Below, piece after piece: positions 21,434-31,486 of a DNA stretch of 33,670 nucleotides (position 1 is the stretch's first letter; the number at the start of each line of letters is the position of its first letter). The position numbers and the translations under genes were made by a program. The stretch is from a bacterium (GTDB lineage Bacteria > CG2-30-53-67): assembly GCA_919901565.1 (NCBI GenBank), contig CAKKPE010000030.1:24398-58067 (forward strand), read 5' to 3'. The notes beneath the pieces were generated by a model, which had not been told where the DNA came from, made no database searches, and saw only the letters and a list, made by a program, of their open reading frames with translations.

Positions 21434-22950
21434 TTTCTGTTTCTCCTCCAATTCTCCAGCTTATTCAAGGCATTCACATAGGACTTGGCCGAGGCCACGA
21501 TGATGTCGGTATCGGATCCCTGACCAATGAAGATCTGGTCCCCTTCCCTGACACGTGTGGTCACCTCACCCTGGGCATCGGTACCGCCGGTGATCCCCTT
21601 GACAAAGTATCCGACCAGGGGGGAGTCATTCTTTGTAATTTTCTTGATCGCGGAATAGGCCGCGTCCACGGGGCCGTCGCCTGTGGATTCCATTTCCACA
21701 CGCTCACCGTCCACACGCATCCGGACCCTGGCCCGGGGGCGCTCTCCGGTGATACTGTGGGCCTCCATGGATTCGAGCTCATAGATGTCCGGCATCCGGT
21801 AGACCTCTTCGGCGATCAGGGCGATGATGTCCTCGTCGAAGATCTCCTTCTTGGCATCGGCCAGGTTCTTGAACCGCTCAAAGGCCCGGTTGACCTCCTC
21901 ATCACTCAGGTGGTACCCCATCTCATCGAGGCGCGTGCGGAAGGCATGTCGTCCCGAATGCTTGCCCAGGACCAGTGTGCTCTTGGATAGCCCGATGGAC
22001 TCGGGGGTCATGATCTCATACGTCTCCTGCTTCTTCAGGAAACCATCCTGATGGATCCCCGACTCATGGGCAAAGGCATTGGCCCCGACCACGGCCTTGT
22101 TGGCCTGAACCAGCATCCCGGTTATGTCACTGACCAGTCTGGAGGTTTGGTGTATCCTTTTGGTGTCGATACCGGTAGTCACGTCGAAGAAGTTCTTCCG
22201 GGTCCGGATGGCCATGACCACCTCCTCCATGGCAGCGTTGCCTGCCCGTTCCCCGATGCCGTTGATGGTGCACTCCACCTGGCGCGCCCCGTTCCGGACA
22301 GCGGCAAGGGAGTTGGATACGGCCAGACCCAGGTCATTATGACAATGCACGCTGATCACGGCCCGGTCAATATGGCTGACCTTTTCCAGAATACGGGCGA
22401 TGAGCCTCCCGAACTCCTCGGGGATGGCATATCCAACCGTGTCGGGAATATTGACCGTGGTGGCCCCTGCCTCGATGACCGCCTCGACCACCCGGCAGAG
22501 AAAATCCACATCCGAACGGGCCGCATCCTCGGCTGAAAACTCCACATCTTCGGTATGTTTCCTGGCGTGCCGCACGGCCCAGACCGCGCGCTCGAGCACC
22601 TGCTCTCTCGACATCTTGAGCTTGAACTGGAGGTGCAGGTCCGATGTTGCGATGAAGGTGTGAATCCTCGGATGCTCTGCTTCCTTCACCGCATCCCAGG
22701 CCGCGTCGATATCCTTTTCCACGGCCCTGGCCAGGCCGCAGATGATCGGCCCTTTGACCTTGCGTGCAACCTCACGGACCGCCTCGAAATCTCCGGGAGA
22801 GGCAACGGGAAACCCGGCCTCGATCACATCAACCTTGAGGGCGGCCAGTTGGTGGGCCACACGGATCTTTTCCTCGATGTTCATGCTGCATCCCGGGGAC
22901 TGCTCCCCGTCCCTCAGGGTCGTATCGAAAATGCGGACGATGTCGTTCAT
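21424..22950 (-). CDS. leuA: 2-isopropylmalate synthase
   Basis: A 508-residue enzyme that condenses acetyl-CoA with 2-oxoisovalerate. Start is the ATG at 22950 ([24 protein letters not shown]), with a GAGAGGG site; an in-frame TTG at 22974 is less likely. Catalytic features are RDGEQSPG and the metal-binding [17 protein letters not shown] and GKHSGRHAF follow. The C-terminal LeuA regulatory domain (from about residue 385, [21 protein letters not shown]) is complete, so leucine feedback is expected. It overlaps leuC. A T-box and a long inverted repeat lie upstream, so transcription is probably attenuated by tRNA-Leu. Confidence 0.95.
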   Translation of the reverse strand: MNDIVRIFDTTLRDGEQSPGCSMNIEEKIRVAHQLAALKVDVIEAGFPVASPGDFEAVREVARKVKGPIICGLARAVEKDIDAAWDAVKEAEHPRIHTFIATSDLHLQFKLKMSREQVLERAVWAVRHARKHTEDVEFSAEDAARSDVDFLCRVVEAVIEAGATTVNIPDTVGYAIPEEFGRLIARILEKVSHIDRAVISVHCHNDLGLAVSNSLAAVRNGARQVECTINGIGERAGNAAMEEVVMAIRTRKNFFDVTTGIDTKRIHQTSRLVSDITGMLVQANKAVVGANAFAHESGIHQDGFLKKQETYEIMTPESIGLSKSTLVLGKHSGRHAFRTRLDEMGYHLSDEEVNRAFERFKNLADAKKEIFDEDIIALIAEEVYRMPDIYELESMEAHSITGERPRARVRMRVDGERVEMESTGDGPVDAAYSAIKKITKNDSPLVGYFVKGITGGTDAQGEVTTRVREGDQIFIGQGSDTDIIVASAKSYVNALNKLENWRRNRKWE

Positions 22951-22987
22951 AAGATTTACCCTCTCACTCCCCAAGTCCTTAAGTCCG

Positions 22988-23131
22988 AAATCCTAATATC
23001 TAAATCCTAAACAAAGCCAAATATAAAAATTCAAATGACCGAAACACCCTGATCCTGAAGTCGCCCGTTTTGAGTTTTGGATTTGGGTCATTTGGTATTG
23101 TTTAGGATTTAGGGCTTAGCATTTAGGATTT
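22988..23131. repeat. Long A/T-rich inverted repeat between T-box and leuA
   Basis: AAATCCTAA...TAAATCCTAAACAA (from 22988) faces TTGTTTAGGATTTA...TTTAGGATTT (to 23131), with arms of about 60 bases and short mismatches; inner parts (TCAAATGACC against GGTCATTTG with a few mismatches) also pair. It lies between the T-box terminator and the leuA start, so every leuA read-through transcript contains it. Confidence 0.7.
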
Positions 23132-23205
23132 CTCACCTCCCACCTTAGACCCGCTAACCAGCGAGACAATCTGTCTGACTCTCTCCACCACTGCTCGATT
23201 GCAAA

Positions 23206-23250
23206 TAAAAAAACCCCGTCTCAAGCCTTTTTAAGAGCCAGGGACGAGGG
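23206..23250 (-). terminator. T-box-controlled intrinsic terminator
   Basis: In the minus-strand transcript CCTCGTC (23249-23243) pairs with GACGGGG (23220-23214), with one G-T pair, and is followed by seven T (23213-23207). The 5' arm overlaps the CCCTG that pairs with CAGGG of the T-box sequence in the antiterminator, giving two exclusive folds. Confidence 0.85.
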
Positions 23251-23465
23251 CTTCAGATCTCCCACGTGGTACCACCCTGTTTCAGTGATCCGGGGAACCA
23301 CCCCCGGGCACCCTTGTTTTCCTGCAGGATGACGGCCGCCAACCGGCGAAGACTACCGCTGTTTGAACAGGTTCACCTTCGCGACTCCAAGGCGAGTTCG
23401 GGGTGCCCTGCACCGGCTTGCAGCATCCGCCGGCTCTCTAAGGCATGGGGAAACCCTTACTACTC
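23206..23465 (-). promoter_or_regulatory. T-box riboswitch (leucine, CUC specifier) ahead of leuA
   Basis: Read on the minus strand from just after pssA. The stem I distal segment AGAGAGCCGG...AAGCCGGTG is followed by GAACTCGCCTTGGAGT, whose CTC (23396-23394) is in the place of the specifier codon (Leu). Then comes the conserved T-box AGGGTGGTACCACG (23278-23265), whose GGTACC-type loop binds the uncharged tRNA CCA end, and the terminator at 23206-23250. T-box leaders upstream of leuA are known in deltaproteobacteria. When tRNA-Leu is uncharged the antiterminator forms and leuA-leuC-leuD-leuB are transcribed. Confidence 0.92.
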
Positions 23466-23478
23466 CTCTTCTCAGTCT

Positions 23479-24240
23479 TCAGTCTTCTTTTACTACATCT
23501 TCATCATCTATGTCAAGCACATCTACACTTTTCCGATGCCGGATCCCCTCGACCACGCCGGAGAGGGCATAGACCACGCTCATAAGAAAGAGGACGGATT
23601 CCGGATCGGCTGCAATCACCAGGGCGCCCAGGACCAGGAAAAGGAGGATCTTGAAGGGGCGCCGTTTTATCAGGTCGATATCCTTGAAACTGTAGTAGCG
23701 GATATTGCTGACCATGAGAAAGGCGATCCCGAGAACCACAACCACGAACCAGAACGGCTTGTCCGATTCCGAATACCCGAAGAAATGATGGTAGGCGAGA
23801 ACGGATGTGGCGATCACCCCGGCCGCGGCCGGAATGGGAAGCCCCACGAAGTATTTCTTGTCCACCACATCGGTAATCACGTTGAACCGGGCCAGGCGGA
23901 AGGCGCCGCCCACCATGAAAATGAATGCGGCGAGCCAGCCGATCCTGCCGAATGGTTTCAGGGCCCATAAAAAACTCAAGATGGCCGGGGCCATCCCGAA
24001 GGAGACCAGATCGGAGAGAGAGTCATATTCCACACCGAACTTGGATGTGGTCCGCGTCCACCGGGCAATCTTGCCGTCCACGGAATCAAAGAACGCCCCA
24101 AACAGAATGGCTACAGCTGCCTTCTCGTATTCACCATTGACCGAGGCGATAATCGAGTAGAAACCTGCAAAAAGATTCCCGGTGGTAAAGATATTGGGGA
24201 GAAGATAGATCCCCTTGGGACGCTCAACCGTATTGTTCAT
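23479..24240 (-). CDS. pssA: CDP-diacylglycerol-serine O-phosphatidyltransferase
   Basis: A 253-residue membrane enzyme (about seven to eight hydrophobic segments) that makes phosphatidylserine. The CDP-alcohol phosphotransferase motif DGx2ARx8Gx3Dx3D is complete (D55-G56, A59-R60, G69, D73, D77). The C-terminal tail is acidic and hydrophilic. It is 11 bases from the ilvC stop and 14 bases from the start of the T-box, so it is in the ilv transcript. No psd gene is seen. The same ilvC-pssA-leuA order is familiar from Geobacter-type genomes. Confidence 0.93.
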   Translation of the reverse strand: MNNTVERPKGIYLLPNIFTTGNLFAGFYSIIASVNGEYEKAAVAILFGAFFDSVDGKIARWTRTTSKFGVEYDSLSDLVSFGMAPAILSFLWALKPFGRIGWLAAFIFMVGGAFRLARFNVITDVVDKKYFVGLPIPAAAGVIATSVLAYHHFFGYSESDKPFWFVVVVLGIAFLMVSNIRYYSFKDIDLIKRRPFKILLFLVLGALVIAADPESVLFLMSVVYALSGVVEGIRHRKSVDVLDIDDEDVVKED

Positions 24241-24251
24241 GCAGACTCAAC

Positions 24252-25262
24252 CTATTTGTCCTTGACCAGCTTGTCTTTCTTGAGCCAGCTCATCATGGAA
24301 CGCAGCCGCGCCCCGACCTCCTCGACGGGGTGGGCTTCCCCCTTCTTCCTCAAGGCCCTGAGTACCGGAGCGTTGGCCTTGTTTTCCAGAATCCATTCGC
24401 GGGCAAATTCCCCGTCCTGGATATCCTTGAGAATCTTTTTCATGGCCGCCCGGGACTCCGGTCCGATAACACGAGGACCCCGGGTCAGATCCCCGTATTC
24501 AGCGGTGTTGCTGATGGAATACCGCATGTTGGCGATACCCCCTTCCTGCATCAGGTCCACGATCAGCTTCAGCTCATGGAGGCATTCAAAATAGGCCATC
24601 TCAGGAGAGTAGCCGGCCTCAACCAGTGTCTCAAAACCAGCGGTCACGAGTTCCGTGCAGCCGCCGCAGAGCACGGCCTGCTCACCGAAGAGGTCGGTTT
24701 CGGTCTCCTCCCGAAAACTGGTCTCGATGATCCCGGCCCTGCCGGCGCCGATGGCCCGTGCATAGGCGAGGGCAATCTTCTTGGTATCCTTGGAGGGGTC
24801 CTGATGGATGGCAATCAGGGATGGAACGCCTCCGCCCTGGAGGAATTCATGCCTGACCAGATGGCCGGGCCCCTTGGGGGCCACCATCATGACGTTGACA
24901 TCCTCCGGGGGAACGATCTGCCCGAAATGGATATTGAATCCATGCGAGAAGCACAAGATATCCCCCTTGTTGAGATGGGGGGCGATGAACTGCTGATAGA
25001 CCGAACCCTGCATCTCATCCGGGGCCAGGATCTGGATCACGTCCGCCCATTTGGCCGCCTCCCCGGTCTCCATGAGTTTCATCCCGTCCTTTTCAGCCCG
25101 TTTCCAGGCCTTTGAACCCTTGACCTCGCTCACGACCACGTTCATCTTGCTGTCCTTGAGGTTCTGGGACTGGGCATGCCCCTGACTTCCATACCCGATG
25201 ACGGCGATTTTCTTCTTCTTTAAAAGAGAGAGATCAGCGTCCTTGTCATAATAGATCTTCAT
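24252..25262 (-). CDS. ilvC: Ketol-acid reductoisomerase
   Basis: A 336-residue class I (short form) KARI that converts 2-acetolactate to 2,3-dihydroxyisovalerate using NAD(P)H. The Rossmann loop is [16 protein letters not shown], followed by APDEMQ, the [16 protein letters not shown] block, [14 protein letters not shown] with metal-ligand Asp/Glu, and [24 protein letters not shown] precedes the ATG. It is downstream of ilvN by about 120 bases, a gap that contains the perfect palindrome TGACCCGGGTCA (25331-25342). Confidence 0.96.
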   Translation of the reverse strand: MKIYYDKDADLSLLKKKKIAVIGYGSQGHAQSQNLKDSKMNVVVSEVKGSKAWKRAEKDGMKLMETGEAAKWADVIQILAPDEMQGSVYQQFIAPHLNKGDILCFSHGFNIHFGQIVPPEDVNVMMVAPKGPGHLVRHEFLQGGGVPSLIAIHQDPSKDTKKIALAYARAIGAGRAGIIETSFREETETDLFGEQAVLCGGCTELVTAGFETLVEAGYSPEMAYFECLHELKLIVDLMQEGGIANMRYSISNTAEYGDLTRGPRVIGPESRAAMKKILKDIQDGEFAREWILENKANAPVLRALRKKGEAHPVEEVGARLRSMMSWLKKDKLVKDK

Positions 25263-25330
25263 TCTTCGTCCTCCTTACTGAAGTATTTTAAAAACCACGC
25301 TCGGCGTACACTGGATTGCTGCTGAATAGA

Positions 25331-25342
25331 TGACCCGGGTCA
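25331..25342. promoter_or_regulatory. Perfect 12-base palindrome between ilvN and ilvC
   Basis: TGACCCGGGTCA lies about 70 bases before the ilvC start. It could be a regulator operator or part of an internal promoter; no clear -10/-35 pair surrounds it. Confidence 0.35.
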
Positions 25343-25381
25343 AATATTATGATCGGAACCAAACGGCTGCCATCCCTGGAC

Positions 25382-25861
25382 TTACCGCTCCCGAACCATG
25401 GCTACGGGGCCGGTCCGGACGATTCCCTTGATCCCCAGGGGCTTGAGCATATCGATGATGGCATTGACCTTCTCCGAACTCCCGGTCACCTCTATGGTAT
25501 AGTGCGTCTGGCTGGAATCCACCACCTTGGCCCGGAAGATATCTGTGATCCGGAGCGCCTCGGCACGGTGCTCAGCCTTTGCGCTCACTTTGATCAGGAC
25601 AAGCTCCCTCTGGAGATAATCCTTCTCTTCGGAGTAGTCCATCACCTTGATCACATTGATGAGCCTGTTCAACTGTTTGGTAATCTGCTCAAGGATCTTA
25701 TCGTCCCCGGACGTAACAATGGTCATCTGGGACAGAAACGGGTCCATGGTAGGCGCCACATTCAGACTTTCGACATTGAAACCCCGCCCGCTGAAGAGCC
25801 CTGCAATCCGGGACAGAACACCGAATTTATTCTCCACGAGCACCGAGATGGTATGACGCAT
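25382..25861 (-). CDS. ilvN: Acetolactate synthase small (regulatory) subunit
   Basis: A 159-residue protein with the ACT domain that gives valine feedback and activates the catalytic subunit. It opens MRHTISVLVENKFGVLSRIAGLFSGRGFNVESLNVAPT, the family hallmark, followed by the IlvH-type C-terminal half (HRAEALRITDIFRAKVVDSSQTHYTIEVTG). It follows ilvB by 34 bases. The name ilvH is used for the same family. Confidence 0.95.
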   Translation of the reverse strand: MRHTISVLVENKFGVLSRIAGLFSGRGFNVESLNVAPTMDPFLSQMTIVTSGDDKILEQITKQLNRLINVIKVMDYSEEKDYLQRELVLIKVSAKAEHRAEALRITDIFRAKVVDSSQTHYTIEVTGSSEKVNAIIDMLKPLGIKGIVRTGPVAMVRER

Positions 25862-25895
25862 ATGGACCTCAATTTTTTTCTGCTGCAGCCGCCTG

Positions 25896-27641
25896 CTAAC
25901 CCGTAATTTTTTCTGCCTGTTCAGGGGTCAGCTTTTCCTTGCCTTTTTTCTCTTCAAATATCATCTCGTCGATGGCCGCGCCTGGCGGCACCATGGGCAG
26001 AACATTGGCTTCGCGGTCGATCACAAAATCCAGGACCACGGTATTCTTGATGGAAATAGCCTCCCGGATGGCATCGGCCACGTCCTCTTTTTTCGTTACC
26101 CGGATACCGGCAGCCCCGTAGGCCTCGGCCAGTTTCACAAAATCCGGCCCGCTGGAAAGGCAGGTGAAGGAGTACCTGCAATCGTAAAATATCTGCTGCC
26201 ACTGACGGACCATGCCAAGGAACTCGTTGTTCAGAATAGCGATATTCACAGGGAGCCTGTGCTGAACGGCCGTGGCCAGTTCCTGGATATTCATCTGGAT
26301 GCTCCCGTCACCGGCGATATCAAAGACCACCCGGTCCGGGCAGGCGATCTGGGCCCCGATGGCCGCAGGAAAACCATACCCCATGGTCCCCAAACCGCCG
26401 GAGGTGATAAGCTGCCGCGGGGACTTGAACTTGTAGAACTGTGCCGTCCACATCTGGTTCTGCCCGACCTCGGTGGTCACTATGGCATCCCCGTGGGTCA
26501 CCTCATAGATCTGCTCCACCACATATTGCGGAGCGATCTTGCCTTTGCGCTCCCGATATTTCATGGGGTGCTCCTGTGCCCATTTCTCAATCTGGGCAAG
26601 CCAGGATTCGTGCTTCTTCTTCCACTGCACGCCCCGCTCCGCGGCGGCAAGTTTTTTCATTTCCTGAAGAACATGCTTGCAGTCTCCGACAATCGGGACG
26701 TCAACGCGCACATTCTTCTTGATCGAAGTCGGATCGATATCGATATGGATGATCTTGGCCTTTGGCGCAAAGGCCGCGATCTTCCCGGTCACGCGATCGT
26801 CAAATCGCACGCCCGCGGCAATGATCAAATCAGCGTTCTGGACCGACATGTTGGCACTGCAGGTCCCATGCATCCCGAGCATCCCGAGGAAGAGGGGGTC
26901 GTCACCCGGGTAGCCCCCCAGGCCCATGAGGGAACTGGTGACCGGTATATGGGTCTTTCTGGCCAATGCCGTCAGCTCCGCGGAGGCATCTGACAGAATG
27001 ACCCCTCCTCCGGTAAAGAAGAGCGGCCTCTCCGCCTTTTTCATATACTCCATGGCCCGCTTGATCTGCTGGGGGTTCCCTTCGAACGTGGGCTTGTACC
27101 CTTTCAGGTCCACTTTCGCCGGGTACTTGAATTCCGTTTTATTGACTGACACATCCTTGGGGAGATCGATCAGCACCGGCCCCTTGCGTCCGGTCGTGGC
27201 GATATGAAAGGCCTCCTTGATGATCGACGCCAGTTTGGAGACATCACTGACCAGGTAGTTGTGTTTGGTACAGGGGCGCGTGATCCCCACGATATCGGCC
27301 TCCTGAAAGGCATCGTTGCCGATCATGGACATGGGAACCTGACCCGTGAAGACCACCAGCGGTATGGAATCCATATAGGCCGTGGCAATCCCGGTCACGG
27401 TATTCGTGGCGCCGGGACCGGAGGTCACCAGGACCACGCCCGGCTTTCCCGATGCCCGTGCGTATCCGTCTGCGGCGTGCACGGCCCCCTGTTCGTGTTT
27501 GACCAGAATATGCTTGATGTCCCGCTGTTTGTGCAGGACATCGTAGATATTCAATACCACCCCGCCCGGATAGCCGAAGATGGTGTCCACCCCTTCCTTT
27601 TTCAGGCATTCAACAAAGATTTCAGCCCCAGAGAGCTTCAT
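25896..27641 (-). CDS. ilvB: Acetolactate synthase large (catalytic) subunit
   Basis: A 581-residue ThDP-dependent enzyme condensing pyruvate with pyruvate or 2-oxobutyrate. The catalytic glutamate is E50 in [50 protein letters not shown] is the ThDP/Mg motif, and [24 protein letters not shown] is FAD-domain sequence. The three-domain order is complete. The start ATG follows aaggaatgaaaac. It heads the minus-strand ilv-leu cluster. The 270-base gap upstream holds no T-box. Confidence 0.96.
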   Translation of the reverse strand: MKLSGAEIFVECLKKEGVDTIFGYPGGVVLNIYDVLHKQRDIKHILVKHEQGAVHAADGYARASGKPGVVLVTSGPGATNTVTGIATAYMDSIPLVVFTGQVPMSMIGNDAFQEADIVGITRPCTKHNYLVSDVSKLASIIKEAFHIATTGRKGPVLIDLPKDVSVNKTEFKYPAKVDLKGYKPTFEGNPQQIKRAMEYMKKAERPLFFTGGGVILSDASAELTALARKTHIPVTSSLMGLGGYPGDDPLFLGMLGMHGTCSANMSVQNADLIIAAGVRFDDRVTGKIAAFAPKAKIIHIDIDPTSIKKNVRVDVPIVGDCKHVLQEMKKLAAAERGVQWKKKHESWLAQIEKWAQEHPMKYRERKGKIAPQYVVEQIYEVTHGDAIVTTEVGQNQMWTAQFYKFKSPRQLITSGGLGTMGYGFPAAIGAQIACPDRVVFDIAGDGSIQMNIQELATAVQHRLPVNIAILNNEFLGMVRQWQQIFYDCRYSFTCLSSGPDFVKLAEAYGAAGIRVTKKEDVADAIREAISIKNTVVLDFVIDREANVLPMVPPGAAIDEMIFEEKKGKEKLTPEQAEKITG

Positions 27642-27910
27642 GTTTTCATTCCTTATTATCTTTGAAAGCAGGAGGATTCTCTTGCCCTTTGCCTCAGCGG
27701 AATTCAGCCGGAATTCCCTGATGAGTCATTGACTTTAGCACCGATTACCTTGAAAAACAAGAAGAATTTGCAGAGGGGATCTCACAGTCAATCACAAGGG
27801 AGTTTTCTCTCCCTGCATCAGGCATGTCTCCTTCCGGGTTGCATCATCGGAGACTGCCGGGTACATGGCCGCCGGAACCGGCAAGCCTCCATGACCCATT
27901 CACGTCCATT
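27642..27910. other. Gap before ilvB without gene
   Basis: 269 bases. Minus strand contains GGGAG-AGAAAA-CTCCC, a small hairpin, and the repeated words GAATTCCGG / GAATTCCGC near the ilvB start. No T-box, promoter or terminator is convincing. Confidence 0.3.
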
Positions 27911-29083
27911 CTATAAAAATCGTGAGATCAACCTGTAAAAAAAGTTGGCCCTGGGAATATCTTCCTGGGAGAGGGCTTGAACCCTCCCAATCTCTTTTTC
28001 CCCATTCTTGACGATGATCGCTCCATAAGGATTGCCTTTGACAACCGGCGCCTCGATCACAGACTGGACGTCAACAGACTTGGTCAGCGAGGATTCAGAC
28101 CCCCGAAGGACAAGAGTTGAAAAATCGTCTGCCGCAACGAGGACCGTGCTCTTGACCTTGGCCCCGGAAACGGAAACCTCACTGGAGACGGCCTCCCCTT
28201 TCCTGACCACCTGGACCTTCTTGTACATATTGAACCCGATACTCAGGAGCCTTGCGGATTCACGCATCCGGTTCTTGTTGGTTTTTGCTCCCACAACCAC
28301 AGAAATCATCCGGAGGCCGTCCCTCGAGGCCGTAGCCGTGAGGCAGAAACCCGCCGCCCGGTAATACCCGGTTTTGAGGCCGTCGGCGCCGGGGAAGCTC
28401 CCGATCAGCTTGTTGGTATTGACCAGGATAAATTTCCCGTCCCGGAAAGGCGTAGACTGTATGGAGCCCCACTCCAGGATCTTGGGATATTTGACCAGCT
28501 CCCTGCCCAGCATAGCCAGGTCATAGGCGCTGGAGAAATCGGGTTTCTCTCCTTTGCTCGGCGGCAGTCCATCCACACTGTGATAGTCCGTGTCCTTCAG
28601 CCCCAATTCATGGGCCCTCCGGTTCATGAGGTCCACGCATCCTTCGGTGCTCCCCAGGATATGTTCAGCCACAGCCACACTGGCATCATTGGCCGAATGG
28701 ATCACGATCGCCTTCATCAGATCTTCGAGAGAAAAGACCTCGCCTTGCTTCAGGTAGGCCTGGGAGCCCCCGATCTTGCTGGCCTTGGCAGATACAGTTA
28801 TCTGGTCTGAGAGCGAGATGGAATGATCTTTCAATTTTTCCATGACCAGAAGCATTAGCATCATCTTGACCATGGAGGCCGGCTCGTGCTGATCATGAAT
28901 ATTCTTTTCATACAGGACCTCGCCGGTATTGGCATTGATTAGAATTGCAGACGTGTAATCACCGTCCTGGATTTGAGGCAGGCCGCCCTCATCTGCTGCA
29001 AAGGAAACAGCCGAGAAACAAAAATAAAACAAAACCGTCCAGACATAAAAAAAGAAGAGTACTCCGGAAACCTTTCTCTTCAT
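27911..29083 (-). CDS. dacA: D-alanyl-D-alanine carboxypeptidase (PBP5/6 family)
   Basis: A 390-residue periplasmic carboxypeptidase that removes the terminal D-Ala of peptidoglycan pentapeptides. The ATG at 29083 (MKRKVSGVLFFFYVWTVLFYFCFSAVSFA) has an AAGGAG site; that segment is a signal peptide. The active-site triad is complete: SMVK (SxxK), SAN (SxN) and KTG, followed by a PBP5 C-terminal beta domain. The last residues ANFFYRLISRFL form the amphipathic helix that anchors the enzyme to the membrane. It is divergent from rho. Confidence 0.94.
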   Translation of the reverse strand: MKRKVSGVLFFFYVWTVLFYFCFSAVSFAADEGGLPQIQDGDYTSAILINANTGEVLYEKNIHDQHEPASMVKMMLMLLVMEKLKDHSISLSDQITVSAKASKIGGSQAYLKQGEVFSLEDLMKAIVIHSANDASVAVAEHILGSTEGCVDLMNRRAHELGLKDTDYHSVDGLPPSKGEKPDFSSAYDLAMLGRELVKYPKILEWGSIQSTPFRDGKFILVNTNKLIGSFPGADGLKTGYYRAAGFCLTATASRDGLRMISVVVGAKTNKNRMRESARLLSIGFNMYKKVQVVRKGEAVSSEVSVSGAKVKSTVLVAADDFSTLVLRGSESSLTKSVDVQSVIEAPVVKGNPYGAIIVKNGEKEIGRVQALSQEDIPRANFFYRLISRFL

Positions 29084-29111
29084 GGCCTTCTCCTTGTATG
29101 ATGTAAGATTC

Positions 29112-29158
29112 ATTTGCTTTAAGGCAAATCGGATATATCCCGGGAAAGGATATATATT
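29112..29158. promoter_or_regulatory. Palindromes upstream of dacA
   Basis: ATTTGC-N6-GCAAAT (29112-29129) is a perfect inverted repeat. Next to it GGATATATCC and GGATATAT (29131-29156) form a hairpin or a pair of related sites. They lie just 5' of dacA and could be operators of that gene. Confidence 0.4.
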
Positions 29159-29226
29159 TTACTGAGGGCATTTTTGCATACTTCAACTTTCCCGTCAATC
29201 TATTTTACGATTTCATAAAAAAGGTA

Positions 29227-29255
29227 TTGACAACCTTCTCCCGTTGGTTTATATT
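29227..29255 (+). promoter_or_regulatory. rho promoter
   Basis: TTGACA (29227-29232), a 17-base spacer and TATATT (29250-29255): nearly consensus. The start near 29262 gives a leader of about 310 bases, long enough for the autogenous, Rho-dependent attenuation known for other rho genes. The rest of this 490-base gap shows no gene. Confidence 0.75.
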
Positions 29256-29575
29256 TAAATCAATCAAACATCCCTGGAAAAAACACTGAACCAGATTCTA
29301 TAATTTCTTCAGGATAAAAACTATCCATTAATCCCAAGAGGTTTCATAAGCCCACTTGATCGTTCCTAACAACACCATGGACATGATGTAAACCGCGTGA
29401 TCGACATCCGAATGCAAAAACACAGGAAACGCTTATCATTCAAGTTTTTAACAAAGCTCCCTTGCAGCAGGCTGCGGGAAATCTTCAAAAATATATGAGT
29501 CATAAATATGTATCAACCCGCCGGGCCGGCCGGGAACCTGATCATTTCGCATCTTAATCAAGTGGAGGAATCTGT

Positions 29576-31018
29576 ATGACCATAAAAGAAAAGGGCGTTC
29601 GCAAAAGAGTCAAAGCCAATCCGGAAACCGAAGAGGACAAGGGAGTGGCATCCGGAGAGCGCCCATCTGCCCCTGAACCGGAGACCAATGGACCCTCGTC
29701 TGTACCGGCTGAAAATGGCGCAGTAACCGCCAACGGCACAACCCGGGACATCATCTTTAATGAAAACAGCCTGAATATCTCCGAGCTCAAGGAAAAAAGC
29801 ATCTCCGATCTGAGCAAACTGGCCAGGGACATGGGCGTCGAAGGCGCCAGCGGCATGCGAAAACAGGAACTGATTTTCGCCATCCTTCAGGCCCAGACGG
29901 AAAAAAGCGGATTTATCTTCGGAGAAGGCGTCCTGGAGACACTCCCCGACGGTTTCGGCTTTCTCAGAGCCCCGGATTACAACTACCTCCCGGGTCCGGA
30001 TGACATTTATGTCTCTCCTTCCCAGATCCGGAGATTCAACCTGAAAACCGGTGATACCATTTCCGGCCAGATCCGTCCCCCCAAAGAGACAGAGCGCTAC
30101 TTCGCCCTGCTCAAGGTGGAAGCCGTCAACTACGAAGACCCGGAAAAGGCCAAGGATAAGATCCTCTTTGACAACCTGACTCCCCTGTATCCCCAGGAGA
30201 AGATGGCCATGGAGCGGAACCCTGAAGAATATTCAACCCGGGTCATCGACCTCCTGGCCCCCATCGGCAAAGGACAGCGCGGACTCATCGTCTCTCCGCC
30301 CAAAGCCGGGAAGACCATGCTCCTGCAGAACGTCGCCAACTCCATCACCAAGAACCACCCGGAATGTGTCCTGATCGTCCTCCTGATCGATGAGCGTCCG
30401 GAAGAGGTCACGGATATGGAACGGAGCGTCCACGGAGAAGTGGTGAGTTCCACCTTTGATGAACCCGCACAGCGGCACGTGCAGGTGGCTGAGATGGTCA
30501 TCGAAAAAGCGAAACGCCTGGTCGAGCATAAAAAGGATGTGATCATCCTCCTCGACAGCATCACCCGTCTGGCGCGCGCCTACAATACGGTCGTCCCCTC
30601 CAGCGGCAAGATCCTCTCAGGCGGCGTGGACTCCAACGCCCTTCACAAACCCAAACGTTTCTTCGGTGCGGCCCGAAACATCGAAGACGGAGGGAGCCTG
30701 ACCATTATCGCCACGGCCCTGATCGACACCGGAAGCCGGATGGACGACATCATCTATGAAGAATTCAAGGGAACAGGAAACATGGAGATCCATCTCGAGA
30801 GGAAGCTTCTGGAAAGACGCATCTTCCCGGCCATCGACATCGCCCGCTCCGGGACCCGGAAAGAAGAGCTCTTGATCGACAAGGACGACCTGAACCGGAT
30901 CTGGGTCCTGCGGAAACTCCTGCACCCCATGGGGACCGTGGAAAGCATGGAGTTCCTGCTGGACAAACTCAAAGGGACCAAGAGCAACAAGGATTTCCTG
31001 GCCTCCATGAACCAGTAA
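29576..31018 (+). CDS. rho: Transcription termination factor Rho
   Basis: A 480-residue hexameric RNA helicase. After a low-complexity N-terminal extension of about 65 residues rich in Pro, Glu and Asn, the N-terminal helix bundle follows ([22 protein letters not shown]), then the cold-shock-type RNA-binding domain ([30 protein letters not shown]). The Walker A motif is SPPKAGKT (240-247); [29 protein letters not shown] (Walker B) and the Q/R loops ([21 protein letters not shown]) complete the motor. GGAGG lies before the ATG. Its own promoter is at 29227. Confidence 0.97.
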   Translation: MTIKEKGVRKRVKANPETEEDKGVASGERPSAPEPETNGPSSVPAENGAVTANGTTRDIIFNENSLNISELKEKSISDLSKLARDMGVEGASGMRKQELIFAILQAQTEKSGFIFGEGVLETLPDGFGFLRAPDYNYLPGPDDIYVSPSQIRRFNLKTGDTISGQIRPPKETERYFALLKVEAVNYEDPEKAKDKILFDNLTPLYPQEKMAMERNPEEYSTRVIDLLAPIGKGQRGLIVSPPKAGKTMLLQNVANSITKNHPECVLIVLLIDERPEEVTDMERSVHGEVVSSTFDEPAQRHVQVAEMVIEKAKRLVEHKKDVIILLDSITRLARAYNTVVPSSGKILSGGVDSNALHKPKRFFGAARNIEDGGSLTIIATALIDTGSRMDDIIYEEFKGTGNMEIHLERKLLERRIFPAIDIARSGTRKEELLIDKDDLNRIWVLRKLLHPMGTVESMEFLLDKLKGTKSNKDFLASMNQ

Positions 31019-31228
31019 GCCCTGTTACATACCGTCCTGCCGGCCCCGAGAATCCATGCGAGACCGGCCGATTAAATGCAGGCATGTTGCCGACATATCC
31101 TGAGCCTTCGGTCAGGATTAGACTCCCTGACCTCCCATCCTAAAACATTTTGCTGAGTTTTCCTACAGGCTCAACGGTTTGAGTCTGCGACGGCGCTTTT
31201 TGCCGTCCGCCTGAATGAACGGTTCGCT
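31019..31228. other. rho-relE gap with two hairpins
   Basis: ATCCTGA...TCAGGAT (31097-31118) and GACGGC-N7-GCCGTC (31189-31207) are hairpins after rho. Neither has a clear U-tract, so they may be terminators of the convergent relE and rho transcripts only loosely. No gene. Confidence 0.35.
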
Positions 31229-31486
31229 TTATCTATAAATATCTTTTCGATGGCCCACTTTTACTATCCAAACTGTAAGTTCGTCATCTTGGATGGAGTA
31301 TACAATGCGATACTCCCCTTGACGTATTCGATATTTTTCTTGACCGGACAATTTTTGGCTTCCTGAAAGACGAGGATTCTCTGCGAGCAAATCTATGCGT
31401 TGGAGGATTTTACTTAAATCCTTCTTCGGGGTTGATTCAAAATCCTTCCACACAGATTTCTTAAAAAAGATCCTATATTCGGCCAT
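31229..31486 (-). CDS. RelE/ParE-superfamily toxin
   Basis: An 85-residue toxin. It opens MAEYRIFFKKSVWKDFESTPKKDLSKILQRI, then NPRLSGSQKLSGQEKYRIRQGEYRIVYSIQDDELTVWIVKVGHRKDIYR: the strand-turn YRIRQGEYRIVY and terminal GHRKDIYR are typical of RelE mRNA interferases. It overlaps the antitoxin's end by 14 bases, so both are cotranslated. It should be harmful without the antitoxin. Confidence 0.9.
   Translation of the reverse strand: MAEYRIFFKKSVWKDFESTPKKDLSKILQRIDLLAENPRLSGSQKLSGQEKYRIRQGEYRIVYSIQDDELTVWIVKVGHRKDIYR

Noticed and set aside
23266-23970. 234-codon plus-strand open frame over the T-box and pssA
   Set aside because: It runs opposite to the T-box and pssA and has no recognisable protein sequence.
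27751-27828. Minus-strand leader peptide reading MPDAGRENSLVIDCEI ahead of ilvB
   Set aside because: Only one Leu-Val-Ile run and no attenuator-type terminator downstream; not enough for a leader-peptide call.
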